DNA from: Flavobacteriales bacterium
GTDB taxonomy: Bacteria; Bacteroidota; Bacteroidia; Flavobacteriales_D; Sanyastnellaceae
Assembly: GCA_018402085.1 (NCBI GenBank)
Contig: JAGYJM010000002.1
Span: 2,743,501-2,807,500, forward strand
Length of the DNA stretch: 64,000 nucleotides
Reading direction: 5' to 3'
Numbering within the stretch: the first letter of the stretch is position 1; the number at the start of each line of letters is the position of its first letter. Below are positions 17,260 to 27,221 of this stretch, one piece after another. The translations under genes and the position numbers were made by a program. The notes under the pieces are model-generated. The model was not told the origin of the DNA, made no database searches, and saw nothing but the letters and a program-made list of their open reading frames with translations.

Positions 17260-20200
17260 CTATTCACATGCACTACCGAAGCTACCGAGGAACTGGAGGA
17301 GGTCAGAAGAATTGACCAACCCGTCTTCGTTCAGGTCTTCAGGACATGGGTTTGCGAGGTCGAACTCACATACACCATTATCAACGGTGGCATCCGGATC
17401 AAAATTCAGCGCTGTTTCATACATACAACCATGGCAATCGTAGTGACATGAGCCATTATCCGTGTTTGCAACCAAGCTGAAATTACATGCCATAGGATCT
17501 ACACAACCTTCATGGATACAAGAGCCATCATTTTGATTTGCACTCGCATCATAGTTGGTTGCTCCATCTTCAGTACATCCGAGGTACATACAAGTGCCAT
17601 CATCATTTGTAGCGTCTGGGGCATAGTTGTCGGCGTTTGTATCCGTACAACCTTCAATTAAGCAGCTACCGTCATCGTAAGCTGCACTCGCATCATAATT
17701 CAGTGCTGAATCATCCATGCAACCTGCGAATTGGCATGAATTATCGTCAATTGTTGCGGTACTGTCGAAGTTGACGGCGTTCTCGTCTGTACAACCCGCG
17801 CAGCTCACAAACTCACAGCTATTGTCATCAACCGTGGCTACTGCGAGATAGTTACACGCTGTTTCATCGGTACATCCCGGGATGTCTTGGGCGATATCGA
17901 AGACACATGAGCCGTCGTCTACGGTTGCGTTCGCGTCGTAGTTGGTGGCGTCTTCGTAGGTGCAGCCCGAGAAGATGCATGAGCCGTCATCGATGTTTGC
18001 GTTGGCATCGTAGTTGTCAGCGTTTTCGTCGGTGCAACCTGAGAATTCACAGGTGCCGTCGTCGAAGTTCGCCGCCGGATCGTAGTTGTCTGCGGTGTCA
18101 TCGGTACAACCCGGCTGACAAAGCGGTGTGTTGAGGATCGTGATAATCACGTAACCGTTTCCACTGTTGGCCTGGGCCATCGCAGCAGGGGAGTCAGCGC
18201 TGTTGAAGCTGCCACCGCCACCGCCGTTTCCGCCGATGCCGTAGCTACCGCCACCACCGGAGTATCCTCCGCCGCCGCCGGCTCCGTGGCAGCCGCCGCC
18301 GCCACCACCGCCGTAACCTCCGGCGATGTTTGCACCACAGGCCGATACACCTGCGCTACCTCCGTTCACGAAGGCTTCGCCTGATACAGGAGCACCGCCT
18401 TCACAGAGCGAGGCTTCACCATCGGTGAGGAGTCCGCCGCCATTACCACCGCATGCTGCTCCGCTCATGGCGTTTGTTGCACCGCTTCCGGCCGTGCCTC
18501 CGACGCCGTAGTTGAGGGCGTTGTTCGGACTGTATCCGTCGTTTCCGGTTTCGTTGACGCTGGCGTGCTCGTTGCCGTTGACCGGCATGCCGCTGATGCC
18601 GCCACCACCACCTGCAATGAGCAGTGGGTTGTCTGCGTTGTCGGTCACGAAGGTACCGCCACCGCCACCGGCGTAGCTGAACTGTCCGTCACCATCTTGT
18701 CCTTCACCGCCGACCATCAGCTTGAGCTGCTGACCGGGGGTTACGTTGAGCACACCGCCCACCATGGCACCGAGTCCGCCCGTACCGCCGTCGTAGCTAC
18801 CACCGGCAGCACCGTAGGCTTCCACATAGACTTGTGATACGCCATCAGGGACGATGAAGGTCTGCAGGAATCCGGTATGGTTGAACTGGAAGCTGTCGCC
18901 TTCATCTGTCGGATCGTAGCAGTTGCCACAGTCATCGGTGATGTTTGGACCGCCGCATACACCGTTACAGTCGATCACATAGATACACGAGCCATCATCT
19001 TGATTGGCACCCATGTCGTAGTTGCATGCTGTATCATCGGTACAACCCGGGTAGATACAAGATCCGTCGTCGAAGTTGGCATCGGGGTTGTAGTTTGCTG
19101 CTGCCTGATCGGTACAACCCGGTGCACATTCAGGAGCCACATTGTAAGAGATGATCACTTGTCCGTTACCGGTGTTCACACCTGACTCTGCGATCAGCAT
19201 TGGTCCGGCTGCAAATGAGCCGCCGCCGCCGCCGGAGTAGCCGTTGCCGTGGTAAGGAGCTCCACCACCTGAGTAACCACCACCCGGTGCGCCACCGGTG
19301 TTGTTGGTGTGTGTGCCTGCTCCGCCGCCATAGCCGCCGGTTGCTCCACCGCTTTGTGAGGTCCCGCCAGAGCCGCCATTAACGAAGCCATAGCCTCGTT
19401 GAGAACCGTAGCTACCGCCACTTGAGCCATCGCTGTAGAAGCCGCCACCACCACCGGTGCCACTTCCACACGCTGATGCATCACCACCGCCGTTACCGTT
19501 CGTTCCGCCGTTGTTGCTGCAGTTGTCACCTGCTCCACCTTCTTCAGTCGTCAGACCGGGGTTACCCTGGCTACTTGAGGTTGCGCCACTACCACCGCCG
19601 GCTACTACCAGCGGCTCATTGGCTGATGTCGCTACGAATGTACCGCCACCACCACCGGCAGCACCACATACGGATGTTCCTTGTTCACCAACCAGAATCT
19701 GAAGTTGATCACCGGGGGTCACTGAGACTGCGCTCGAAATGCGTGCGCCAAGTCCGCCTTGATTTGCACTACACGTGCCGCCCTGAGCACCAAGTGCTTC
19801 GATCGTCACCTCCGTTACTCCATCAGGCACCGTCCAGAACTGCATGCTGCCGGTGTAATCAAAGGTAACATCGGCATTCGTGGCATTCGGGTCATAGCAG
19901 TTGCCACAGTCGTCTTCAATGAAGTTACCACCGCAGGTACCTGCACAATCGATGATATAGATACAGCTTCCGTCATCACAACCTGAATTCGGATCGTAGT
20001 TGCAAGCTGTATTGTCATTACAACCAGGGTAAACACAGCTTCCATCGTCACATAAAGCTGTGTCATCGTAGTTGCATGCAGTTGCATCCGTGCATCCGTC
20101 CGGATAGAAACATGAGCCATCTTCTACATCCGCGTTTTCATCGTAATTGCAAGCCAACGGATCCATGCAACCTGAATTACACTCGGGAATACTTGAATAC

Positions 20201-23200
20201 GTGATGATCACCTCTCCATTACCGGTATTCACACCTGACTCGGCGATCAGCATCGGTCCGGCTGCAAATGAGCCGCCGCCGCCACCGGAGTAGCCGTTGC
20301 CGTGGTAAGGAGCTCCACCTCCGGAGTAACCACCACCTGGTGCGCCACCGGTGTTGTTGGTGTGTGTGCCTGCTCCGCCGCCATAGCCGCCGGTTGCTCC
20401 ACCGCTTTGTGAGGTTCCGCCAGAGCCGCCATTGACGAAGCCATAGCCTCGCTGAGAACCGTAGCTACCGCCACTTGAGCCATCGCTGTAGAAGCCGCCA
20501 CCACCACCGGTGCCACTTCCACACGCTGATGCATCACCACCGCCGTTACCGTTCGTTCCGCCGTTGTTGCTGCAGTTGTCACCTGCTCCACCTTCTTCAG
20601 TCGTCAGACCGGGGTTACCCTGGCTACTTGAGGTTGCGCCACTACCACCGCCGGCTACTACCAGCGGCTCATTGGCTGAGGTCGCTACGAATGTACCGCC
20701 ACCACCACCGGCAGCGCCACATACGGATGTTCCTTGTCCGCCAACCAAAATCTGAAGTTGATCACCGGGGGTTACTGAGACTGCACTTGAAATGCGTGCA
20801 CCAAGTCCGCCTTGATTTGCACTACACGTGCCGCCTTGAGCACCCAGTGCTTCGATCGTTACCTCCGTTACTCCATCAGGCACCGTCCAGAACTGCATGC
20901 TGCCGGTATAAGTGAATGTCTCTGTGCCATCTGTGGCATTGGAGTCGTAGCAATTGCCACAGGCGTCTTCAATGAAATTACCGCCACATACCCCGGCACA
21001 GTCGATTACAAACTCACATGAGCCATCGTCACATTGTGCATTCGGATCGTAGTTACATGCCGCATCATCGGTACAACCGTCGGGCAGGATACATGAACCA
21101 TCGTCGCAGCTTGCAGTATCATCATAGTTACAGGCCGTTGGATCGGTACAGCCATCCGGAAGGATGCATGAACCGTCATCCAGATCAGCGGTATCGTCAT
21201 AATTACATGCGGCTGGATCGGTACAGCCAGCGTTACACTCCGGCGTTTCAGGGTATGAAATGATCACTTGTCCGTTGCCGCTATTCACACCTGACTCTGC
21301 GATCAGCATTGGTCCGGCTGCAAATGAGCCGCCGCCACCACCGGAGTAGCCGTTACCGTGATAAGGAGCACCACCACCTGAATAACCACCACCTGGTGCG
21401 CCGCCTGTGTTGTTGGTGTGTGTACCTGCTCCGCCGCCATAGCCGCCGGTTGCTCCACCGCTTTGTGAGGTACCGCCAGATCCGCCATTGACGAAGCCAT
21501 AGCCTCGCTGAGAACCGTAGCTACCGCCACTTGAGCCATCGCTGTAGAAGCCGCCACCACCACCGGTGCCACTTCCACACGCTGATGCATCACCACCGCC
21601 GTTACCGTTCGTTCCGCCGTTGTTGCTGCAGTTGTCACCTGCTCCACCTTCTTCGGTCGTCAGACCGGGGTTACCCTGGCTACTTGAGGTTGCGCCACTA
21701 CCACCGCCGGCTGCTACCAGCGGCTCATTGGCTGAGGTCGCTACGAATGTACCGCCACCACCACCGGCAGCTCCACATACGGATGTTCCTTGTCCGCCAA
21801 CCAAAATCTGAAGTTGATCACCGGGGGTTACTGAGACTGCACTTGAAATGCGTGCACCAAGTCCGCCTTGATTTGCACTACACGTGCCGCCTTGAGCACC
21901 CAGTGCTTCGATCGTTACCTCCGTTACTCCATCAGGCACCGTCCAGTATTGCATACTTCCGGTGTAATCAAATGTAACATCGGCATTCGCCGCATTCGGA
22001 TCATAGCAGTTGCCACAGTCGTCTTCAATGAAGTTGCCACCGCATACGCCTGCACAGTCAATAATCAACTGGCAAGAACCGTCATCGCACTGTGCATTCG
22101 GATCATAGTTGCAGGCTGCTTCATCTGTACAGCCGTCAGGGAGGATACAGGATCCGTCATCACAATTAGCGCTTTCGTCAAAGTTACACGCAGTTGGATC
22201 CGTACAGCCATCGGGATACGTACAAGAGCCATCGTCAACATCTGCATTCTCATCATAATTGCACGCGAGGGCATCCATGCAGCCCGGATTACATTCTGGA
22301 ATGCTTGAGTATGTTATGATCACCTCTCCATTCCCGGTATTTACACCTGACTCTGCGATTAGCATTGGTCCGGCTGCAAATGAGCCACCGCCGCCACCGG
22401 AGTAGCCGTTGCCGTGGTAAGGAGCTCCACCACCTGAGTAACCACCACCCGGTGCGCCACCGGTGTTGTTGGTGTGTGTGCCTGCTCCGCCGCCATAGCC
22501 GCCGGTTGCTCCACCGCTTTGTGAGGTCCCGCCAGAGCCGCCATTGACGAAGCCATAGCCTCGTTGAGAACCGTAGCTACCGCCACTTGAGCCATCGCTG
22601 TAGAAGCCGCCACCACCACCGGTGCCACTTCCACACGCTGATGCATCACCGCCGCCGTTACCGTTCGTTCCGCCGTTGTTGCTGCAGTTGTCACCTGCTC
22701 CACCTTCTTCGGTCGTCAGACCGGGGTTACCCTGGCTACTTGAAGTTGCGCCACTACCACCGCCGGCTACTACCAACGGCTCATTCGCTGAGGTCGCTAC
22801 GAATGTACCGCCACCACCACCGGCAGCTCCACATACGGATGTTCCTTGTCCGCCAACCAGAATCTGAAGTTGATCACCGGGGGTTACTGAGACTGCGCTC
22901 GAAATGCGTGCGCCAAGTCCGCCTTGATTCGCACTACACGTGCCGCCCTGAGCACCGAGTGCTTCGATCGTTACCTCAGTTACTCCATCAGGCACCGTCC
23001 AGAGCTGAATACTGCCAGTATAAGTGAATGTCTCTGTGCCATCCGTAGCATTGGAGTCGTAGCAATTGCCACAGGCATCTTCAATGAAATTACCACCGCA
23101 AACACCGGCACAATCGATTACAAACTCGCATGAACCATCGTCACATTGGGCATTCGGATCATAGTTACATGCCGCACCATCGGTACAGCCGTCAGGCAGG

Positions 23201-26200
23201 ATACATGAACCATCGTCGCAGCTTGCAGTATCATTATAGTTACATGCAGTTGGGTCAGTACAGCCATCCGGAAGGATGCATGAACCGTCATCTAGATCAG
23301 CGGTATCGTCATAATTACATGCGGTTGGATCGGTGCAGCCAGCGTTACACTCCGGCGTTTCAGGGTACGAAATGATCACTTGTCCGTTACCGGTGTTCAC
23401 ACCTGACTCGGCAATCAGCATCGGTCCGGCTGCAAATGAGCCGCCGCCGCCACCGGAATAGCCGTTACCGTGGTAAGGAGCACCACCACCTGAATAACCA
23501 CCACCCGGTGCGCCACCTGTGTTGTTGGTGTGTGTGCCTGCTCCACCGCCATAGCCACCGGTTGCTCCACCGCTTTGTGAGGTACCGCCAGATCCGCCAT
23601 TGACGAAGCCATAGCCTCGCTGAGAACCGTAGCTACCGCCACTTGAGCCATCGCTGTAGAAGCCGCCGCCACCACCGGTGCCACTTCCACACGCTGATGC
23701 ATCACCACCGCCATTACCGTTCGTTCCGCCGTTGTTGCTGCAGTTGTCACCTGCTCCACCTTCTTCGGTCGTCAGACCGGGGTTACCCTGGCTACTTGAG
23801 GTTGCGCCACTACCACCGCCGGCTACTACCAGCGGCTCATTGGCTGAGGTCGCTACGAATGTACCGCCACCGCCACCGGCAGCACCACATACGGATGTTC
23901 CTTGTCCGCCAACCAGAATCTGAAGTTGATCACCGGGGGTTACTGAGACTGCACTTGAAATGCGTGCACCAAGTCCGCCCTGATTTGCACTACACGTGCC
24001 GCCTTGAGCACCCAGTGCTTCGATCGTTACCTCCGTTACTCCATCAGGCACCGTCCAGAACTGCATGCTACCGGTGTAATCAAATGTAACATCGGCATTC
24101 GCCGCATTCGGATCATAGCAGTTGCCACAGTCGTCTTCAATGAAGTTGCCACCGCATACGCCTGCGCAGTCAATACTCAACTGGCAAGAGCCGTCATCGC
24201 ACTGTGCATTCGGATCGTAGTTGCATGCCGCAACATCAGTACAACCGTCGGGCAGGATACATGAACCATCGTCGCAGCTTGCGGTATCGTCATAGTTACA
24301 CGCTGTTGGATCCGTACAGCCATCGGGGTATGTACAAGAGCCATCGTCAACATCTGCATTCTCATCATAATTGCACGCGAGGGCATCCATGCAACCCGGG
24401 CTACATTCTGGAATGCTTGAGTATGTTATGATCACCTCTCCATTACCGGTATTCACACCTGACTCGGCGATCAGCATCGGTCCGGCTGCAAATGAGCCAC
24501 CGCCGCCACCGGAGTAGCCGTTGCCGTGGTAAGGAGCTCCACCACCTGAGTAACCACCACCCGGTGCGCCACCGGTGTTGTTGGTGTGTGTGCCTGCTCC
24601 GCCGCCGTAGCCGCCGGTTGCGCCACCGCTTTGTGAGGTCCCGCCAGAGCCGCCATTGATGAAGCCATAGCCTCGTTGAGAACCGTAGCTACCGCCACTT
24701 GAGCCATCGCTGTAGAAGCCGCCACCACCACCGGTGCCACTTCCACACGCTGATGCATCACCGCCGCCGTTACCGTTCGTTCCGCCGTTGTTGCTGCAGT
24801 TGTCACCTGCTCCACCTTCTTCGGTCGTCAGACCGGGGTTACCCTGGCTACTTGAAGTTGCGCCACTACCACCGCCGGCTACTACCAACGGCTCATTCGC
24901 TGAGGTCGCTACGAATGTACCGCCACCACCACCGGCAGCTCCACATACGGATGTTCCTTGTCCGCCAACCAGAATCTGAAGTTGATCACCGGGGGTTACT
25001 GAGACTGCACTTGAAATACGTGCACCAAGTCCGCCCTGATTTGCACTACACGTGCCGCCTTGAGCACCGAGTGCTTCGATCGTTACCTCAGTTACTCCAT
25101 CAGGCACCGTCCAGAGCTGAATGCTGCCGGTATAAGTGAATGTCTCTGTGCCATCCGTAGCATTGGAGTCGTAGCAATTGCCACAGGCATCTTCAATGAA
25201 ATCACCACCGCAAACACCGGCACAATCGATAACAAACTCGCATGAGCCATCGTCACATTGTGCATTTGGATCGTAGTTACATGCCGCACCATCGGTGCAG
25301 CCGTCGGGCAGGATACATGAACCATCGTCGCAGCTCGCAGTATCATCATAGTTACAGGCCGTTGGGTCGGTACAACCATCCGGAAGGATGCATGAACCGT
25401 CATCCGCACCTGCCTCGCTGTTGTAATTGCAAGCCGTTTCGTCCGTGCATCCTTCGATGCATACGGGTATTTCTTGGAAGCTTATGATGACCTGGCCATT
25501 CCCAGTATTCACACCTGACTCTGCGATTAGCATTGGTCCGGCTGCAAATGAGCCGCCGCCGCCACCGGAGTAGCCGTTGCCGTGGTAAGGAGCTCCACCT
25601 CCGGAGTAACCACCACCTGGTGCGCCACCGGTGTTGTTGGTGTGTGTGCCTGCTCCGCCGCCATAGCCGCCGGTTGCTCCACCGCTTTGTGAGGTTCCGC
25701 CAGAGCCGCCATTGACGAAGCCATAGCCTCGCTGAGAACCGTAGCTACCGCCACTTGAGCCATCGCTGTAGAAGCCGCCACCACCACCGGTGCCACTTCC
25801 ACACGCTGATGCATCTCCACCGCCATTACCGTTCGTTCCGCCGTTATTGCTGCAGTTGTCACCTGCTCCACCTTCTTCGGTCGTCAGACCGGGGTTACCC
25901 TGGCTACTTGAGGTTGCGCCACTACCACCGCCGGCTGCTACCAGCGGCTCATTGGCTGAGGTCGCTACGAATGTACCGCCACCACCACCGGCAGCTCCAC
26001 ATACGGATGTTCCTTGTCCGCCAACCAAAATCTGAAGTTGATCACCGGGGGTTACTGAGACTGCACTTGAAATGCGTGCACCAAGTCCGCCTTGATTTGC
26101 ACTACACGTGCCACCCTGAGCACCGAGTGCTTCGATCGTTACCTCCGTTACTCCATCAGGCACCGTCCAGAACTGCATGCTGCCGGTGTAATTGAACGTT

Positions 26201-26664
26201 TCACTGCCATTCTGAGCATTTGAGTCGTAGCAGTTACCGCATGCGTCTTCGATGAAGGTTCCGCCGCACGTACCTGAACAGTCAATCACATACTGGCAGG
26301 TGCCATCATCGATGGTTGCTACCGGATCGTAGTTACATGCCGTATCATCTATGCAGCCCATATCAAACGTACAACTGCCGTCATTATAGTTAGCGGTTTC
26401 ATCGTAGTTGTCTGCTTCTGGATCCGTGCAGCCCGGGAAGCAATCAGGGGCTACTCCGTTTGGATCGAAGCAGTTTTCACAGTCATCTGTAACAAATGTT
26501 CCGCCGCAGGTGCCATTGCAGTCGATGGTCCAAAGGCATGAACCGTCGTTTTCAATGGCGGCCGGATCGAAGTTACAGGCTGATTCAATGGTACACCCTG
26601 ATTGGGCGTAGAGAATGGAAGATGCCAGAAGGCAGCCTACCAGAAGGGCTAAGAAGCGATACAT
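17260..26664 (-). CDS. Giant GR-domain protein B, 8 ALK/LTK-like glycine-rich domains
   Basis: 3134 residues, uninterrupted. The start at MYRFLALLVGCLLASSILYA matches the signal peptide of protein A; a Met 22 codons upstream lies before the candidate promoter and is rejected. Order: signal peptide, four Cys/Asp repeats, seven GR domains of about 275 residues, an eighth GR domain almost identical to the last one of protein A, about twelve short GCTD repeats, and the dockerin-like end CPEDLNEDGLVNSSDLL. A GR domain opens with a beta segment (MQFWTVPDGVTEVTIEALGA; later GDQLQILVGGQG). It continues to the poly-Gly core (CGAAGGGGGTFVATSANEP; GYGGGAGTHTNNTGGAPGGG; YSGGGGGSFAAGP) and ends GNGQVIISY. 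This order matches the TNF-like plus glycine-rich region of ALK. No T9SS sorting domain is seen. Probably a surface fibre or adhesin; this is inference. Confidence 0.88.
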   Translation of the reverse strand: MYRFLALLVGCLLASSILYAQSGCTIESACNFDPAAIENDGSCLWTIDCNGTCGGTFVTDDCENCFDPNGVAPDCFPGCTDPEADNYDETANYNDGSCTFDMGCIDDTACNYDPVATIDDGTCQYVIDCSGTCGGTFIEDACGNCYDSNAQNGSETFNYTGSMQFWTVPDGVTEVTIEALGAQGGTCSANQGGLGARISSAVSVTPGDQLQILVGGQGTSVCGAAGGGGGTFVATSANEPLVAAGGGSGATSSSQGNPGLTTEEGGAGDNCSNNGGTNGNGGGDASACGSGTGGGGGFYSDGSSGGSYGSQRGYGFVNGGSGGTSQSGGATGGYGGGAGTHTNNTGGAPGGGYSGGGAPYHGNGYSGGGGGSFAAGPMLIAESGVNTGNGQVIISFQEIPVCIEGCTDETACNYNSEAGADDGSCILPDGCTDPTACNYDDTASCDDGSCILPDGCTDGAACNYDPNAQCDDGSCEFVIDCAGVCGGDFIEDACGNCYDSNATDGTETFTYTGSIQLWTVPDGVTEVTIEALGAQGGTCSANQGGLGARISSAVSVTPGDQLQILVGGQGTSVCGAAGGGGGTFVATSANEPLVVAGGGSGATSSSQGNPGLTTEEGGAGDNCSNNGGTNGNGGGDASACGSGTGGGGGFYSDGSSGGSYGSQRGYGFINGGSGGTSQSGGATGGYGGGAGTHTNNTGGAPGGGYSGGGAPYHGNGYSGGGGGSFAAGPMLIAESGVNTGNGEVIITYSSIPECSPGCMDALACNYDENADVDDGSCTYPDGCTDPTACNYDDTASCDDGSCILPDGCTDVAACNYDPNAQCDDGSCQLSIDCAGVCGGNFIEDDCGNCYDPNAANADVTFDYTGSMQFWTVPDGVTEVTIEALGAQGGTCSANQGGLGARISSAVSVTPGDQLQILVGGQGTSVCGAAGGGGGTFVATSANEPLVVAGGGSGATSSSQGNPGLTTEEGGAGDNCSNNGGTNGNGGGDASACGSGTGGGGGFYSDGSSGGSYGSQRGYGFVNGGSGGTSQSGGATGGYGGGAGTHTNNTGGAPGGGYSGGGAPYHGNGYSGGGGGSFAAGPMLIAESGVNTGNGQVIISYPETPECNAGCTDPTACNYDDTADLDDGSCILPDGCTDPTACNYNDTASCDDGSCILPDGCTDGAACNYDPNAQCDDGSCEFVIDCAGVCGGNFIEDACGNCYDSNATDGTETFTYTGSIQLWTVPDGVTEVTIEALGAQGGTCSANQGGLGARISSAVSVTPGDQLQILVGGQGTSVCGAAGGGGGTFVATSANEPLVVAGGGSGATSSSQGNPGLTTEEGGAGDNCSNNGGTNGNGGGDASACGSGTGGGGGFYSDGSSGGSYGSQRGYGFVNGGSGGTSQSGGATGGYGGGAGTHTNNTGGAPGGGYSGGGAPYHGNGYSGGGGGSFAAGPMLIAESGVNTGNGEVIITYSSIPECNPGCMDALACNYDENADVDDGSCTYPDGCTDPTACNFDESANCDDGSCILPDGCTDEAACNYDPNAQCDDGSCQLIIDCAGVCGGNFIEDDCGNCYDPNAANADVTFDYTGSMQYWTVPDGVTEVTIEALGAQGGTCSANQGGLGARISSAVSVTPGDQLQILVGGQGTSVCGAAGGGGGTFVATSANEPLVAAGGGSGATSSSQGNPGLTTEEGGAGDNCSNNGGTNGNGGGDASACGSGTGGGGGFYSDGSSGGSYGSQRGYGFVNGGSGGTSQSGGATGGYGGGAGTHTNNTGGAPGGGYSGGGAPYHGNGYSGGGGGSFAAGPMLIAESGVNSGNGQVIISYPETPECNAGCTDPAACNYDDTADLDDGSCILPDGCTDPTACNYDDTASCDDGSCILPDGCTDDAACNYDPNAQCDDGSCEFVIDCAGVCGGNFIEDACGNCYDSNATDGTETFTYTGSMQFWTVPDGVTEVTIEALGAQGGTCSANQGGLGARISSAVSVTPGDQLQILVGGQGTSVCGAAGGGGGTFVATSANEPLVVAGGGSGATSSSQGNPGLTTEEGGAGDNCSNNGGTNGNGGGDASACGSGTGGGGGFYSDGSSGGSYGSQRGYGFVNGGSGGTSQSGGATGGYGGGAGTHTNNTGGAPGGGYSGGGAPYHGNGYSGGGGGSFAAGPMLIAESGVNTGNGEVIITYSSIPECNSGCMDPLACNYDENADVEDGSCFYPDGCTDATACNYDDTALCDDGSCVYPGCNDNTACNYDPNSGCDDGSCIYIIDCAGTCGGNFIEDDCGNCYDPNATNADVTFDYTGSMQFWTVPDGVTEVTIEALGAQGGTCSANQGGLGARISSAVSVTPGDQLQILVGEQGTSVCGAAGGGGGTFVATSANEPLVVAGGGSGATSSSQGNPGLTTEEGGAGDNCSNNGGTNGNGGGDASACGSGTGGGGGFYSDGSSGGSYGSQRGYGFVNGGSGGTSQSGGATGGYGGGAGTHTNNTGGAPGGGYSGGGAPYHGNGYSGGGGGSFAAGPMLIAESGVNTGNGQVIISYNVAPECAPGCTDQAAANYNPDANFDDGSCIYPGCTDDTACNYDMGANQDDGSCIYVIDCNGVCGGPNITDDCGNCYDPTDEGDSFQFNHTGFLQTFIVPDGVSQVYVEAYGAAGGSYDGGTGGLGAMVGGVLNVTPGQQLKLMVGGEGQDGDGQFSYAGGGGGTFVTDNADNPLLIAGGGGGISGMPVNGNEHASVNETGNDGYSPNNALNYGVGGTAGSGATNAMSGAACGGNGGGLLTDGEASLCEGGAPVSGEAFVNGGSAGVSACGANIAGGYGGGGGGGCHGAGGGGGYSGGGGSYGIGGNGGGGGSFNSADSPAAMAQANSGNGYVIITILNTPLCQPGCTDDTADNYDPAANFDDGTCEFSGCTDENADNYDANANIDDGSCIFSGCTYEDATNYDANATVDDGSCVFDIAQDIPGCTDETACNYLAVATVDDNSCEFVSCAGCTDENAVNFDSTATIDDNSCQFAGCMDDSALNYDASAAYDDGSCLIEGCTDTNADNYAPDATNDDGTCMYLGCTEDGATNYDASANQNDGSCIHEGCVDPMACNFSLVANTDNGSCHYDCHGCMYETALNFDPDATVDNGVCEFDLANPCPEDLNEDGLVNSSDLLQFLGSFGSACE
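17889..19095 (-). repeat. Segment shared with giant gene A (copy at 8630-9836)
   Basis: Near-identical partner of the last GR domain region of giant gene A. The first 142 codons of A and B (16593-17018 and 26239-26664) are also near-identical, while the middle arrays are of different types. Confidence 0.8.
19141..26200 (-). repeat. Tandem array B: seven units of about 1056 bp, alternating in pairs
   Basis: Corresponding points recur at 19538, 20591, 21647, 22703, 23759, 24815 and 25871 (steps of 1053, then 1056 five times). After the first unit, linkers alternate between a TETFTYTG type ending EVIITYSSIPEC and a DVTFDYTG type ending QVIISYPETPEC. The true repeating block is therefore a 2112-bp pair, copied three times. 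Confidence 0.88.
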
Positions 26665-26692
26665 AGTAATGAGGTTGGTTAAAGTTGTGTGA

Positions 26693-26700
26693 TAAAAGTA
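26693..26700 (-). promoter_or_regulatory. Candidate -7 box of giant gene B
   Basis: Minus strand TACTTTTA, one base from TAnnTTTG, 28 bp before the chosen ATG at 26664. Its position supports that start over the ATG-like codon at 26730. Confidence 0.35.
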
Positions 26701-27045
26701 CCTAAAATCTTGTGAATTGAATGTTAACAATCTGACACCGGCTTTCTTACTGTGGCAGACTCGTCCCGATTTATCAAGAAGAGCCGGGTGGGATCGCGGT
26801 CGGGGTTCTGGTATGGTTCGGGGGTATGCGTTAGGCGGTGCAGCGCTCCCGACCGTTGGTGTTTGGTGGTTCTATACTTTTTTCCCTCGCGCGAAACTTG
26901 TCCTGATTTACCGGGAAGAGCGGAATGGGAAGTTAGGGGTGAGGTGTTAGGTTGGCAGCGCATCGACCTATGAACACATCGACCTATAGACTTTTTCGGA
27001 AAACCGGAAAACTGGGAAACGGGGAGGTAGGTAAGAAGGGAGATA

Positions 27046-27105
27046 GCGAGGTAGGGAAAAGCGAGGTAGGGAAAAGCGAGGTAGGGAAAAGCGAGGTAGG
27101 GAGAT
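27046..27105 (+). repeat. 15-bp minisatellite, four copies
   Basis: The unit GCGAGGTAGGGAAAA is repeated three times exactly, with a fourth copy that departs at its end. Purine-only except for one C and one T per unit. Confidence 0.85.
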
Positions 27106-27141
27106 GTGGAAAGCGGGGAGCTTATTGAAGACCTGATGCTT

Positions 27142-27165
27142 GTCGCATCCCGCGTTTTTACGCGG
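27142..27165 (-). repeat. Dispersed hairpin repeat, copy 5
   Basis: On the minus strand CCGCGT-AAAA-ACGCGG followed by GATGCGACA. A block of about 43 bp around it (from CCTGATGCTTG through GCGGAAAAGAAAA) is repeated at 37711-37753. Confidence 0.7.
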
Positions 27166-27171
27166 AAAAGA

Positions 27172-27201
27172 AAAGGGGAAGACTCTTCAGCCTTCCCCTT
27201 C
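27172..27201 (-). terminator. Rho-independent terminator of giant gene C
   Basis: On the minus strand AAGGGGAAG and CTTCCCCTT pair around a 10-nt loop, followed by T-rich sequence. It begins about 22 bp after the stop codon. Confidence 0.8.
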
Positions 27202-27221
27202 TTTCTATAAGTCGAATTATT

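Larger units (their letters stand above)
26701..27221. other. Non-coding spacer between giant genes B and C
   Basis: About 520 bp without a gene. It holds, in order: a G-rich stretch with repeated GTCGGGG and GGTATG words; a pair of CATCGACCTAT words near 26958-26985; a 15-bp minisatellite (27046-27105); a hairpin repeat; and the terminator of giant gene C. The same set of elements occurs in the same order in the spacer at 37380-37750. Short open frames here are low-complexity and unlikely to be genes. Confidence 0.6.

Noticed and set aside
19422-26195. His/Arg-rich open frames on the plus strand in each unit of giant gene B
   Set aside because: Antisense shadows of the Gly/Ser/Tyr-rich modules; composition is explained by the coding strand.
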